Source: Spirochaetales bacterium
GTDB taxonomy: Bacteria > Spirochaetota > Leptospiria > Leptospirales > Leptonemataceae
Reading direction: 5' to 3'
Assembly (NCBI GenBank): GCA_015075425.1
Contig: JABTUL010000001.1
Coordinates: 620,001 to 684,000 of the forward strand
DNA: 64,000 nucleotides
In this document: positions 51,754 through 60,634 of the stretch, in pieces
Numbering within the stretch: the stretch's first letter is position 1
Layout: each line of letters begins with the position of its first letter
The notes under the pieces: generated by a model
What the model saw: only the letters and a program-made list of their open reading frames with translations
What the model was told of the DNA's origin: nothing
Database searches by the model: none
Made by a program: the position numbers and the translations under genes

Positions 51754-53522
51754 TCGATGCGTAAGGGGAAATAGTAGAGCGGTTCGATTTTCCGGGCCCA
51801 GAGAGATATCATGGCAAGCCCCGGGATGCCAGGCATGTGTTCACCGATCACGGTACGCAGATTGGTTTTTACCTGAGGATAGAAGTTTACGCCAACGGAT
51901 GTCCTTTCCGCTATGCCCAGACGTTTCTTGGTTTCTTCCATGATGGTTAAAAAATCTGTACAATCATCAAGCATTTTGTGGGCGGCAAACTGTTTCCCGG
52001 TCCAGATTCTTCCTTCTGCAAGTTCCCTGAGGGCGGCAGGCTTTACTTTGCGCGCTGACCCGACCCGGTCCAGGAATCTTTGATAGGTACTGCGAATCGT
52101 GTCGACAAGCAGTTTGCGACTGGCGGAGGACAGAGGTCGACTTTCTGAAAAAAGATCGCGTGTTTTTTGAAAATGGACACGTTCCCGTTTGATGCCCAAC
52201 CGACGGTACAGCTTCTCAAGCTGTGGTCTTATCGTGACAACGCCAATGGAACCCGTGATCGTCAGAGGTGAAGCGTATATGACATGGGCAGCACAGGCCA
52301 GGTAGTAACCACCCGACGCGGCAACGGAACCCATGAAGGCCAGCACAGGTTTTTTGCGGCCCAGACGCCGCAAAGCCTGGTAAAGAATTTCTGAAGCCTG
52401 GGCTGATCCGCCGGGGCTGTTGATGTAAACGATAACGGCAGCTTCCGGACTCTCACCCAGGGCGTCGATCGTTGCACAGAGCGCCAGCGCTTCAATGCCG
52501 GCCGCGTGTGGCTCCTGCCCGCTACGTCCCATGGTGATGGGTCCTTCCAGTGCCAGAACGGCGAATGACGGTCTGCGGCGCAATTGCAGAGGCCGGAATT
52601 CGCGACGCCGGTAACGTCGGGCCAGGGCCAGTTCCGTTGTTAATTTCCATTTGACGGTTGTTGTTGTTGTTGTTTCTTCTTCTTCTTCTTCTTCTTCTTC
52701 TTCACCGTTGGTCGTTGTGCCCGCCGACTCTTCCTGGTCCGACAGGCTTTCCAGGTAGGGGTGCTCCCTTCCGCCATCCGCTTCCTGACCGCAGAGTCTT
52801 ACTTTGATTTCTCCTTCTTCCAGATAATCCTCAAGAAATCCCGCGCGCTTCAAATCTGATGCTTCAATAAGGAGCTGATCTTTGAGCAGCTGTCGCACCT
52901 TCTTATCGGGAAACATGGCTTCGATCTGGCTGCTCAGATCCGAGAGGACATGGGTCAGTGCACGGCGCGCTTCCTGGCTATAGGAATGGCGAGTGAACAT
53001 TTCCGCCGCGCTTTTATACTTTCCTGCTGTAAACGATTCAACTTTTACGCCCAATTTATCCAGCAGTCCGCGGAGAAAGAAAGGCTCGGCAGAAGGGAAA
53101 GCAGAGGTGAAGGCGGCTGATTCGGGAGCCAATCGCCGGTCCGCCGCAGTCATGAGGTACAGAGACTTGAGGTTGCCGCCATCGCTATAGGCGATGATTT
53201 CTTTGCCGCTTTCCTTGATGCGCCGGAGCATACCGTGGATTTCCGCTACTTGATTCCAGGGCGCATCCATCTCCGGAATCATCAGAACAAGCCGCCTGAC
53301 CTGCTTCGACTGCCGGATGACATGCAACAGGCCCAGGTATTCCATGAAATGCAACTCCGTTGCCGGGATGAAGTAGCTCAAAAGCCCGGTCGGGCGGACC
53401 ATGACAAACCGGTCTGGCAGGCGATGCAACAGTACGTTACCTCCCGGGAAGCGATCCCTTATGTAATAAAGGAAATAAAATAATAAGCGCAGTGGCAAAA
53501 GCAGGATTCGAAAAACAATCAC
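51750..53522 (-). CDS. sppA: SppA-like signal-peptide peptidase with a triplet-repeat linker
   Basis: 590 residues from GTG 53522. An N-terminal membrane helix (VFRILLLPLRLLFYFLYYI) is followed by two ClpP/crotonase-fold halves. The lysine of the Ser-Lys dyad is in FTAGKYKSAAEMF (N-terminal half) and the serine in MGSVAASGGYYLACAA (C-terminal half), so the site is complete. The joining linker includes ten Glu and six Thr codons in a row, encoded by GAA and ACA triplet tracts. SppA degrades cleaved signal peptides in the membrane. The open frame reaches 53684 but would run into ilvH, so the GTG is preferred. Confidence 0.85.
   Translation of the reverse strand: MIVFRILLLPLRLLFYFLYYIRDRFPGGNVLLHRLPDRFVMVRPTGLLSYFIPATELHFMEYLGLLHVIRQSKQVRRLVLMIPEMDAPWNQVAEIHGMLRRIKESGKEIIAYSDGGNLKSLYLMTAADRRLAPESAAFTSAFPSAEPFFLRGLLDKLGVKVESFTAGKYKSAAEMFTRHSYSQEARRALTHVLSDLSSQIEAMFPDKKVRQLLKDQLLIEASDLKRAGFLEDYLEEGEIKVRLCGQEADGGREHPYLESLSDQEESAGTTTNGEEEEEEEEEETTTTTTVKWKLTTELALARRYRRREFRPLQLRRRPSFAVLALEGPITMGRSGQEPHAAGIEALALCATIDALGESPEAAVIVYINSPGGSAQASEILYQALRRLGRKKPVLAFMGSVAASGGYYLACAAHVIYASPLTITGSIGVVTIRPQLEKLYRRLGIKRERVHFQKTRDLFSESRPLSSASRKLLVDTIRSTYQRFLDRVGSARKVKPAALRELAEGRIWTGKQFAAHKMLDDCTDFLTIMEETKKRLGIAERTSVGVNFYPQVKTNLRTVIGEHMPGIPGLAMISLWARKIEPLYYFPLRIE
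52657..52704 (-). repeat. triplet microsatellite inside sppA
   Basis: On the + strand six GTT units are followed by ten TTC-type units, 48 bp in all. In the sppA frame this reads as ten Glu (GAA) then six Thr (ACA) codons. Slippage by whole units would change linker length but not frame. Confidence 0.9.
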
Positions 53523-53621
53523 GAATGGCAGGGCAGGACATTGGCCTGTGGAGTCAGTATTTTTTCCCCCTGGCCCCAAATACTCAGTTGCCCGGCTTCT
53601 GGCAGCAGGAGATCTGGCCCT

Positions 53622-54140
53622 GTGCAAAATGAGAGACATATTTTGTCCATTCTGGTGCGGAACCGGGCTGGAGTGATGAGCCATGTTTCCGGCCTCTTTA
53701 CTCGCCGCGGGTACAACATCGATAGCATTGCAGTGGGTGTAACAGACCGGCCGGAAGTATCCATTGTCACGATCGTCTTTCGCGGAGATGAAAATACTCT
53801 ACAACAATTTCATGGGCAACTGCTCAAACTTGCCGATGTTGTGAAGGTTGAGATCCTCTCTTACCACGACTCGATCGTGCGGGAGCTGATCCTTGTCCGC
53901 ATTCAGGCGCGCCCTGCGGATCGCACGGAAATCTTCGGGATTGTGGAGGTTTTTCATGGCCGGATTGCAGAAATCACTGAAGACAGCATGCTCATCGAAG
54001 TTCATGGCTCCTCCCGCCAGATGGCAGGTTTTTTGCGCATGATGCAGAAATTCGGCATCCGTGAAATGGCCCGAACCGGTCAGGTGGCGCTTTCCTACCT
54101 TGCTGACCCGGCTCCGCCGCCCGGAGATTCATCTCCGTAA
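53622..54140 (+). CDS. ilvH: acetolactate synthase small (regulatory) subunit
   Basis: 172 residues from GTG 53622, after GGAGA ten bases upstream. An N-terminal ACT domain (HILSILVRNRAGVMSHVSGLF and RRGYNIDSIAVGVTD) is followed by the usual C-terminal domain (RELILVRIQARPADRTEIFGI, RIAEITEDSMLIEVHGS). This subunit gives valine feedback control to acetolactate synthase in branched-chain amino acid synthesis. The large subunit gene (ilvB) is not adjacent. It lies six bases upstream of an amino acid permease gene, so a shared operon is likely. Confidence 0.92.
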   Translation: MQNERHILSILVRNRAGVMSHVSGLFTRRGYNIDSIAVGVTDRPEVSIVTIVFRGDENTLQQFHGQLLKLADVVKVEILSYHDSIVRELILVRIQARPADRTEIFGIVEVFHGRIAEITEDSMLIEVHGSSRQMAGFLRMMQKFGIREMARTGQVALSYLADPAPPPGDSSP

Positions 54141-54145
54141 CATTC

Positions 54146-55507
54146 ATGCAAACCGTTTTGCAGAGAGATCTGGGGGTCCGTTCCGCGGCTTTGCTCGTGG
54201 TGGCCAGCATGCTGGGCACGGGAATTTTTGGTACGACAGGCATCATTCAGGCAGAAGTGGGCAGCGCTTTCTTTGTAATTCTTCTGTGGATCGTTGGCGG
54301 GCTGGTGGCCCTTTCCGGGGCGCTGTGCTATGCAGACCTGGCTGTGCAGATGCCCCATGCCGGTGGTGACTACATTTACATCAATCGCATATTTGGCCCG
54401 TTACCCTCTTTTTTGAATGGTTGGGTTTCTTTTATTGCCGGTTTCTCTGCTCCCATTGCATCGTCAGCCCTGCTCACCGGAGAGTATGCCAGTGAATTCT
54501 TTCGCGCCATATGGCCAGACTCTCCCCTTGCGATTTTTTTTTCCGGGATGTGGAATCGGAAATTTCTGGCGGCCGGCTTAATCATCCTGTTGACTCTTGT
54601 GCATACAAGGGGAGTGCGCCGTGGTAGTCTGATCCAGAATTTTCTATCACTGCTCAATATTTTCATTGTCCTGGGCTTCGCGCTGGTTGGCCTCTATCTG
54701 GCTGTACAAAAGAGTGACATCCCGCAGGTATTTACCACGGAGTCGCCGCGTAGCTTCTGGGGCCTGGGAATTGGACTCATGTGGGTGATGTTTGCCTACA
54801 CGGGGTACAATGGAGCAACGTATCTGGCGGAGGAGGTCAAGGATCCCCGGCGTAATCTCCCCCGCGCCCTCATCCTTGGCACCATCGGGACAACGGGCCT
54901 CTACTTGATACTGAATCTTCTATATTTTTTATCCACACCCGTGGCCGAACTCTCCGGGGAAAAGGCGGTGGCCGCGCTTGCCGCGCGACACCTGTTTGGC
55001 CCTGGGCTGGCGAGCCTGCTGAATTTCATGTTCTGTTTGATCTTGATTGCTTCCATTTCTGCGCAGATCATGATCGGTCCGCGGGTTTATTTTGCCATGG
55101 CCCGCGATCATCTATTCTTCAAGATGGCCGCAGAGATCCATCCACATTCCGGTACCCCGGTTAAAGCGATTGTCCTGCAGAGTACGCTTTCCATTTTTTA
55201 CGTGATCACCGGTACATTTGAAGAAATCATAACTTTCATGATCTTTGCCCTTTCTATCTTTCCGGTCCTTGCCGTTAGCGGCCTCCTTCTGCGCCGCAGA
55301 CAGTCTCCTGGCGAAAGTATCTATCCGCATGCCAGTTTTATTTTCTTCCCTGTTTTCTTTATTTTCTTCTCCATTTTAATGATTGTTGCTGCGTTCATAA
55401 CCTGGACGGCGACAAGCCTGGTAGCGCTCGGTGCTGTGGCCTGCGGCGTGCCGGTTTTCTATCTATGGACCCACTTTGCCGGGCGACGGCAGAAGCATGC
55501 GCATTGA
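54146..55507 (+). CDS. APC-family amino acid permease
   Basis: 453 residues with twelve membrane helices. The first helix block VVASMLGTGIFGTTGIIQAEVGS is the broken TM1 with the G-x-G-(I/V)F substrate-backbone motif. QMPHAGGDYIYINRIFGPLPSFLNGW and VMFAYTGYNGATYLAEEVKDPRRNLPRA (TM6 and following) are hallmark APC segments. Substrate could be a branched-chain or other amino acid; linkage with ilvH suggests branched-chain but is not proof. The stop overlaps the Nudix start by one base. Confidence 0.9.
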   Translation: MQTVLQRDLGVRSAALLVVASMLGTGIFGTTGIIQAEVGSAFFVILLWIVGGLVALSGALCYADLAVQMPHAGGDYIYINRIFGPLPSFLNGWVSFIAGFSAPIASSALLTGEYASEFFRAIWPDSPLAIFFSGMWNRKFLAAGLIILLTLVHTRGVRRGSLIQNFLSLLNIFIVLGFALVGLYLAVQKSDIPQVFTTESPRSFWGLGIGLMWVMFAYTGYNGATYLAEEVKDPRRNLPRALILGTIGTTGLYLILNLLYFLSTPVAELSGEKAVAALAARHLFGPGLASLLNFMFCLILIASISAQIMIGPRVYFAMARDHLFFKMAAEIHPHSGTPVKAIVLQSTLSIFYVITGTFEEIITFMIFALSIFPVLAVSGLLLRRRQSPGESIYPHASFIFFPVFFIFFSILMIVAAFITWTATSLVALGAVACGVPVFYLWTHFAGRRQKHAH

Positions 55508-55959
55508 TGGAACCGGGCTGGTTTCAAATCACGCTCAAGGCCCTTCTGTATGACCCTGGCGGGCGCCTGCTCATCTTAAAAGATACGGAGAGTCAGGCTG
55601 GAGACTTTCCTGGTGGTCGTCTGGGCACAGAGGAGTTGTATGGATCCTGGGAAGAGGCGCTCCGCCGTGAGATAAAAGAAGAGCTCGGTCATCACCTTGT
55701 TCTCGATCTGGAAACGGAGCCCTTCTTCTTTTTTCCCCATCGGATAATCAATGGAGGTTACGCAGCCCTGTGCTTTTGCTACCGGGGCCTGCTACAAAGC
55801 GGCAGCATTGTTCTTTCCGCAGAGCACGACTCTTTCGACGGGGTAGATCCGCAGCAGTATGATCCTTCCGGGCTTTTTCGGGGCACTTTGCTTTCTTTCT
55901 GGCCAGCAGTCATGCGCGAGGCGATGCAATCCGGGCCAGGCGAGCGCACCCGCTTGTAG
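55507..55959 (+). CDS. Nudix hydrolase
   Basis: 150 residues from ATG 55507 (TGATG overlap with the permease). The Nudix box is GGRLGTEELYGSWEEALRRE followed by IKEELG, with the REUxEExGU core intact; the loop is slightly longer than the textbook spacing. Family members cut nucleoside diphosphates linked to another group. The order ITLKALLYDPGGRLLILKD at the start is typical. Substrate unknown. Confidence 0.87.
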   Translation: MEPGWFQITLKALLYDPGGRLLILKDTESQAGDFPGGRLGTEELYGSWEEALRREIKEELGHHLVLDLETEPFFFFPHRIINGGYAALCFCYRGLLQSGSIVLSAEHDSFDGVDPQQYDPSGLFRGTLLSFWPAVMREAMQSGPGERTRL

Positions 55960-56043
55960 GTTTCCGGGAAGCTGCCCCTTTCGGGCCAGGCTGCCGCCTG
56001 GAAAAATGGCAGACATGCCCTTATAGAATGGCAGGATGGCCCG

Positions 56044-56664
56044 ATGAGCGGTTCTCCGGCTTTGCGGATTCAAACCTTTGCTCTGGACAGGGGACTGCAC
56101 GACCGGATCCGGGAGTATCTGACCTTTCTGGGACCTCATGCGGATTGTGCTACCTGTGTTGCGGTAATCATGCTGCGCGATGCCTTGAAGTCCAATGTCA
56201 TAAGAGTGATCGCCCGTGAAGAAGATCTTCATCCTGAACAGACAATGGAATACTATGTAAGTCTTCTGGAATACCGCAGCCAGTACCGGCCGGACATGCA
56301 GAATCTCTTTCGGGAGAAATTTCGTAAGTATAATTTAACGGTTCAGCTGGATCTTGAGCCCGGTCCGGCGGGCCTGCGCATCCAGGTGCTGAATGCATTT
56401 TCCATGGTTGGCGAGGAGCAGGCCCTTCTTTCCCGCAAACTGAAATCTGCGAGCGGCTTTGCGGATATTTTCACTTTTTTTGAGGAAAGAGATCTGATTC
56501 GCGAAGATCCGCTGCGGGAAGAAGCTGTCCGTTGCCTTTCCGGGTGGGGGGTTTCCCACAAGGACTATGAATTAAACTTTCTGGGACAGGAAACCAGGGC
56601 CAGCCTCCTGCTACCGTTGCCGCTCCCGCCAGCAGACGGGCTTCAGGTTTTTGATCTAACCTGA
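56044..56664 (+). CDS. conserved protein of unknown function
   Basis: 206 residues, no signal or membrane segment. N-terminal region RIQTFALDRGLHDRIREYLTF and HADCATCVAVIMLRDAL; C-terminal mixed alpha/beta. No family recognised. Its last 22 bases overlap the end of the convergent nth gene. The 84 bp before it contain no clear promoter. Confidence 0.6.
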   Translation: MSGSPALRIQTFALDRGLHDRIREYLTFLGPHADCATCVAVIMLRDALKSNVIRVIAREEDLHPEQTMEYYVSLLEYRSQYRPDMQNLFREKFRKYNLTVQLDLEPGPAGLRIQVLNAFSMVGEEQALLSRKLKSASGFADIFTFFEERDLIREDPLREEAVRCLSGWGVSHKDYELNFLGQETRASLLLPLPLPPADGLQVFDLT

Positions 56665-57323
56665 GCGGTGGAAGAAGGGCAGATTTGATTTAGAACGCAA
56701 TCGTCGCAGATGCGCTGCCGGGCCCGGCAGCGATCGCGGCCTAAAAAGATCAAGTAGAGCGACCAGTCCACCCAGTAGGTCTGTGGAACACTTTCCATCA
56801 AGTCACGTTCGATTTGCAGGGGATTTGCGCTGCGGGTAAAGCCCAGAAGTTTACTGATTCGCTTAACATGAGTGTCCACGACAATTCCTTCTGCTTTCCC
56901 GTAAATTTCACCAAGTATGACATTGGCCGTTTTGCGTCCAATTCCCGGCATCGCTGTTAGCTCTGCAATGGTTTGCGGCAGAACGCCGCCGTAGCGTTCG
57001 ACCAGGATTCGGGCAAAGCCCGCAATACTACGCGCTTTATTGCGAAAGAATCCCGTGGAATGAATCAGTCTTTCCAGCACAGCCAGCGGTGCACGAGCAT
57101 AGTCGATCGCTTCCGGGAAGCGCTCAAATAACGCCGGTGTTACGCGATTCACCTGCTCATCCGTGCACTGAGCGCTCAGAATTACCGCAATGGCAAGCTC
57201 GTGTGGTTTTTTGTAATGCAGAGGGCAACGTGCTGGCCCGTAGCGCTTTTTTAAGAGTGTATAGACCTGGCGGGCAAGAGCCGTCTTATCGCGAATCTCA
57301 GGCTTTTCGAAGGATCCCGGCAT
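56643..57323 (-). CDS. nth: endonuclease III
   Basis: 226-residue base-excision-repair glycosylase/AP lyase that removes oxidised pyrimidines. The helix-hairpin-helix is LTAMPGIGRKTANVIL with the catalytic Lys in GRKT, and the catalytic Asp is in VVDTHVKRISKLLGF. The [4Fe-4S] cluster ligands follow as C-x6-C-x2-C-x5-C near the C-terminus (CRARQRICDDCVLNQIC). ILSAQCTDEQVNRVTP is the usual N-terminal block. The start at 57323 lies inside the last codons of rpmB (26-bp overlap), so expression is probably coupled to rpmB. Confidence 0.95.
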   Translation of the reverse strand: MPGSFEKPEIRDKTALARQVYTLLKKRYGPARCPLHYKKPHELAIAVILSAQCTDEQVNRVTPALFERFPEAIDYARAPLAVLERLIHSTGFFRNKARSIAGFARILVERYGGVLPQTIAELTAMPGIGRKTANVILGEIYGKAEGIVVDTHVKRISKLLGFTRSANPLQIERDLMESVPQTYWVDWSLYLIFLGRDRCRARQRICDDCVLNQICPSSTAQVRSKT

Positions 57324-57543
57324 CCTGTCCGTGTTTTTTCAGAAGAGCCTTCACTCCGGTACGATTGAGACTTTTCAGCATACGAGCCGAGATGCGCAGC
57401 GTTACAGTTCTGTTCTCATCTGGCAGGAAGATCTTCTTCTTCACCAGGTTGATTTTGAACTTTCTTTTGGTCCGGATGTGCGAGTGACTCAGGCTGTTGC
57501 CTGCTGTGGTACCTTTTCCGGAAATCTGACATCTACGAGCCAT
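57298..57543 (-). CDS. rpmB: 50S ribosomal protein bL28
   Basis: 81 residues. It begins MARRCQISGKGTTAGNSLSH and continues RTKRKFKINLVKKKIFLPDE, the standard bL28 sequence, and ends with the LKSLNRTGVKALLKKHG helix. ATG 57543 is the family start; the frame is open to 57576. The GAA-rich end overlaps the nth start. Only one of the two cysteines of zinc-binding L28 forms is seen, so it looks like a zinc-free form. Confidence 0.95.
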   Translation of the reverse strand: MARRCQISGKGTTAGNSLSHSHIRTKRKFKINLVKKKIFLPDENRTVTLRISARMLKSLNRTGVKALLKKHGQDAGILRKA

Positions 57544-57581
57544 GGGGCAACCTTTCGTGGGCCTGATGATGGTCAACCCAT

Positions 57582-58140
57582 TTAGCCAGAAAATAACCCA
57601 TCAAAGACGCACAGGCTAATGGTGCCTTTGGTCAGGCGGCCCATGTATTTTTCCGTAACTGTCACGGGCAGCGGCGTACCCGGTGCACCGTAGAGCTTTT
57701 TGGCTCCATCCTTGTCCAGCTGGGTGAGCTTTAGATTGTTACCCTTGCCATTGCACTGCGGATAATGCATAACAGAGTAGGCATCGTACGCGGTTACGGC
57801 GGGCCATTCGTTATCCTCAAAACAAGTCTTTGACTCAGGCCGGGTGTGCTCATGCCGAAATCCCAGAGCATGGCCGAGCTCATGCAATAAGGTTCCGAGC
57901 AGTGTGCTGTATTCGTCCTCGACAAAAGCCAGGGCAATTTTGTCCCGGTGACCAGCAAGAAGGATGCCACATTGCGCAGGCCATCCGGACCGGCCGCATC
58001 CACCTCTGAATCCTCTGCGCGACCCGACTTTCCCGTCAGCCCGTTTTCGAGCACCGAGCGCAACTTTATTCGCGGCCACCACCTTACATGTTGAGGCCCA
58101 TCCATCTACATCCGCGCCAAAGATTCTGCGGCCCCGCCAT
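57582..58140 (-). pseudogene. astacin-like (M12A) zinc metalloprotease, 5'-truncated
   Basis: The zinc motif HELGHALGFRHEH (HExxHxxGxxHE, as in astacins) and the Met-turn region DAYSVMHYPQCN are intact, as is the end QLDKDGAKKLYG. The N-terminal half is damaged. Sequence upstream of LLAGHRDKIALAFVEDE continues more convincingly in another frame (EVDAAGPDGLRNVASFLLV), and at about 58140 it meets IS91-like sequence on the opposite strand. No signal peptide remains. It is probably an inactivated secreted protease. Confidence 0.7.
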
Positions 58141-58164
58141 ACAGGCCAGGGCTTGAGCGCTGGA

Positions 58165-59020
58165 CGCTGTACAAGGACATCTGGCGCCGTTACTGGCCAG
58201 AATTTCAGGCAGAGCATGCGGCCCAATACGCAGCGCGCTACGGATCGGTGAGTTCTACCAGGGGTCGTCCCCTTTTCTTGTAAAAGCCGACTCTGCCTGT
58301 CGTGCTACCCTGCATTTCTTTGCGCCCCGGATGGGGCGCCACCGCTCAGGGCAACGCAGGGCATGGATGCCCGGAGTTATCGCAAGAAGTTATTCGGCTG
58401 GTCCATCAACCTTTCGCAGATCTTGAATACGGCTCTGCGCCATACACATGTCACCTTTACCTTGCCCGGGTGGCTCCGGCATTTGCTTTTTCAACGCGGA
58501 TTTCGCTCGGAAGACCTGAGCAAGCTGGCCGGGCTTCTTTACTCAGGCCTCATCTGCCGCAACCGCGAACTGGGTCCGGAGTGGAAGGCCGGGATGCTCA
58601 CCACAGTTCACAAATGCGGCAATGGCCTCAATTTCAATCCGCACGTGCACATGATTGCCACGAGGGATCTGGTGAACGTAGCGACCGGTGAGATTCGGGA
58701 AATTAATTTCATCGAGTCCCGCTCTTTCTTTATTCAATGGCGAGAAGCGGTCCTCCGCCACCTGGTCCGCAAGAAGATCCTCAGCCCGACAGAGTCTTCA
58801 TCCTTTCGCAAAGCCTACCGCAAGGGTTTCCACTGCTACTTCCAGCCCATCAACGGTAAAGAAAATGATGTACTCGGGAGGCGCCGGACAAAGAGTCTTG
58901 CTCCTGGTCAGCCGGAATCCAGCATTCCTTTGAACACAAACCGGAAAACTGCCCCGATTGCACGTCCCCCATGGAAAGGAGCGTTGTCTTTTCTCACGCG
59001 GCCCGCCATATAATCCGCTA
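58165..59020 (+). pseudogene. IS91-family transposase remnant
   Basis: Pieces in several frames. LYKDIWRRYWPEFQAEHA (about 58170-58225) is a possible N-terminal part. The main frame from 58363 contains HVTFTLPGWLRHLLFQRGF and LTTVHKCGNGLNFNPHVHMI, which is the IS91/ISCR HUH-type motif (HVH). A C-terminal zinc-like block, FEHKPENCPDCTSPMERSVV, lies in another frame at about 58920-58985. The segment with the catalytic tyrosine is missing. The remnant abuts the truncated astacin gene. Confidence 0.75.
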
Positions 59021-59324
59021 TTTCCGGCCGATCCGCCCTGAGAGGCCGGGAATTCCAGATTTTTTCTCCCCCCCCCCGCCGATTTTTTTCTTGCCTGTCT
59101 TTCAGGAGGGGCGAGAAACACCCGTGGATCCGATGGTTATGCGCAATCCACGCCGATTTCTGGGGGGGCGCGAATTTAAGGGGCTCCAAATCGGGGGTTT
59201 TGCCGTGCCAGTACTACCGATAAGAACCAGTAGTCCCGTTTTGCGGTGGACCGGGGATGAATAAACCGGCGGATCGGTAACACATTAAACCGGCCGGACA
59301 GGTAGGCAGCGAGTTCCTAAAAGA
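59021..59324. other. 304-bp low-complexity gap
   Basis: It contains a run of ten C (59068-59077), T-runs and a run of seven G near 59162. No gene or family resemblance is seen. Two AAACCGGC-type motifs occur near 59262-59300. It may include the end of the IS91 element, but no boundary is evident. Confidence 0.4.
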
Positions 59325-59711
59325 TTATATTACAATAACTTTTTGTTTCAATCCCTGAACCTTATTCAAGGCTGCATCGCCTGTTAGAAGTGAAACACTA
59401 AGGGATTCTGCCAGTGCCAGATATAGAGCGTCATAAAAGGTGCAATTGTCACGTAATTGCCACGCCCTTCTTAGTAGAGGAGCATGCTCATACCGGCGCA
59501 CAGGTAGATGTTGTAGATCGGCAAGGGCCATTTCAGCCCTGCTTTTACGCAGCTTGCCACTCCATACAAAGCGCCGCAAAACCTGACCCACTTCAGCATC
59601 GAGCAGATGCGGTGCTGCGAACAGGCGGACGTGGCCGGCTTTGGTCAGAATAAAGCGCGCCCGTGGCAAATCCAGGAGCCAGTCTATTGCAATAGATGCG
59701 TCCAGAACCAT
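59325..59711 (-). CDS. vapC: PIN-domain toxin (VapC/FitB-like)
   Basis: 128 residues. PIN acidic site: Asp4 in VLDASIAIDWLL, Glu40 in LLDAEVGQVL, Asp94 in TFYDALYLALA and Asp112 in LLTGDAAL. Predicted RNA endonuclease. Its ATG overlaps the antitoxin stop by one base (TAATG), so the two are coupled. It appears intact despite lying in a decayed region. Confidence 0.9.
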   Translation of the reverse strand: MVLDASIAIDWLLDLPRARFILTKAGHVRLFAAPHLLDAEVGQVLRRFVWSGKLRKSRAEMALADLQHLPVRRYEHAPLLRRAWQLRDNCTFYDALYLALAESLSVSLLTGDAALNKVQGLKQKVIVI

Positions 59712-59941
59712 TATGAGCGTGAGCTTCTTTCTGCACGCAGGGTGGCGACACTATCCAGGGGTAATTCCGGTGGTTCCCGTGATTGCATGCGCCTGCTGAA
59801 TTCAGCTGGTGTCAGCAATTCGCTGACTTCCCGCAACTCATTCAGCACAAATTCTGATAAAGATACTCCTGAGCGCAGCGCACGCTCCTTCAGTTTGCGG
59901 TGCATGGCATCTGGCACATTTCGGATCTGAAGAGTCTTCAT
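59711..59941 (-). CDS. FitA/VapB-like ribbon-helix-helix antitoxin
   Basis: 76 residues. MKTLQIRNVPDAMHRKLKERA followed by SGVSLSEFVLNELREV is the FitA-type ribbon-helix-helix DNA-binding fold. A C-terminal toxin-binding tail follows (PLDSVATLRAERSSRS). I chose ATG 59941, at the first strand of the fold; the frame is open to 59977 through the operator. It is partner of the PIN toxin immediately downstream. Confidence 0.88.
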   Translation of the reverse strand: MKTLQIRNVPDAMHRKLKERALRSGVSLSEFVLNELREVSELLTPAEFSRRMQSREPPELPLDSVATLRAERSSRS

Positions 59942-59948
59942 GTATATA

Positions 59949-59977
59949 GCATGTCGCACATGCAATTTGCATGTCAA
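59949..59977 (-). promoter_or_regulatory. promoter/operator of the second vapBC-type locus
   Basis: A perfect inverted repeat GCATGT-CGC-ACATGC (59949-59963) lies just upstream of the antitoxin ATG, and TTGACA on the minus strand lies at 59972-59977, 30 bp from the start. The outer sequence TGCATGTCAAGAA (+ strand) is identical to that at the first vapBC locus (4739-4751). Confidence 0.5.
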
Positions 59978-60136
59978 GAACTAAATCTCGAAAAATGGCA
60001 GGAGCTTGGTTCCAATAGTTGCCGCGCCATTGGCCAACAAGGATTGAACGGCACTCCGCCCGGGATTCCATCGATTTCATGAAGGTACTTTTTGATAGTT
60101 TGCCCACGGCTTCCTATGTCTGTCGAATAACGGTCT

Positions 60137-60409
60137 TGATGAACGAAGAAGAGCCCGGGTCATCCCCTCTGGGATCTACGAATTGGCGTCCACCCCGGGC
60201 CCGTAGTCGGTGGCGTGATCGGCACCAACAAGTTTGCCTACGTTATCTCAGGGGACACTGTGAACACGGCCAGCAGAATGGAGTCCGCGGGTGTTCCAGG
60301 GAAGATAAACATATCCGGGGATACCTTCCAGCTCGTGCAAGATTTCTTTGAGTGCCAATACCGCGGCAAGGTTGGACGCGGCTGGATGGAGCGTATCAAC
60401 TCCTCTTGA
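60137..60409 (+). pseudogene. class III nucleotidyl cyclase fragment
   Basis: Only the C-terminal part of a cyclase catalytic domain remains. MNEEEPGSSPL is in one frame. After a frameshift near 60170, DLRIGVHPGPVVGGVIGTNKFAY and SGDTVNTASRMESAG-VPGKINIS follow to a stop at 60409. The last part resembles the cyclase at 30786 (DTVNLASRMESSGAPGRINIS), so it may be debris of a paralogue. The N-terminal two thirds, with the first metal-binding Asp, is missing. Confidence 0.8.
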
Positions 60410-60530
60410 ATGGCATCTATTTCCCGGCGCAAAAATGCAGGGTTCAACTCTGAGTAGGTTGCCTTCAATTGTTTTTTCGTTTGCGCAGAGAGCTCAGGAT
60501 GCGCCAGCGCCCTCTGGACAGGTGAAAAAG
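60408..60530 (-). pseudogene. C-terminal fragment of an integrase-core transposase
   Basis: Minus-strand reading gives VQRALAHPELSAQTKKQLKA then TYSELNPAFLRREIDAIQEEL. This has the style of the C-terminal tail after the integrase domain of several transposase groups. It stops being protein-like where the cyclase fragment begins. Region 59978-60136 on the other side holds nothing recognisable. Confidence 0.5.
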
Positions 60531-60559
60531 TCCGGGTTTATGTCCAGTTTCAATCGGAC

Positions 60560-60623
60560 ATAAATGGATATTGTACTTGCTATTGGGCGTGGAAATGGAT
60601 ACAATTGGGTATAAATGGATATT
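60560..60623 (+). repeat. direct repeats upstream of the Fic gene
   Basis: An exact 13-bp repeat ATAAATGGATATT occurs at 60560-60572 and 60611-60623, with a related GGAAATGGATAC at 60591-60602 between them. They lie 12-75 bp before the Fic start, where binding sites for a regulator are expected. Confidence 0.55.
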
Positions 60624-60634
60624 TGAGGCCGCCC

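Noticed and set aside
52657-52704. Triplet repeat as a phase-variation switch
   Set aside because: Units are three bases, so slippage keeps the frame; on/off switching is not expected.
59068-59077. Run of ten C as a slippage switch
   Set aside because: It lies in a stretch with no gene, so no coding frame depends on it.
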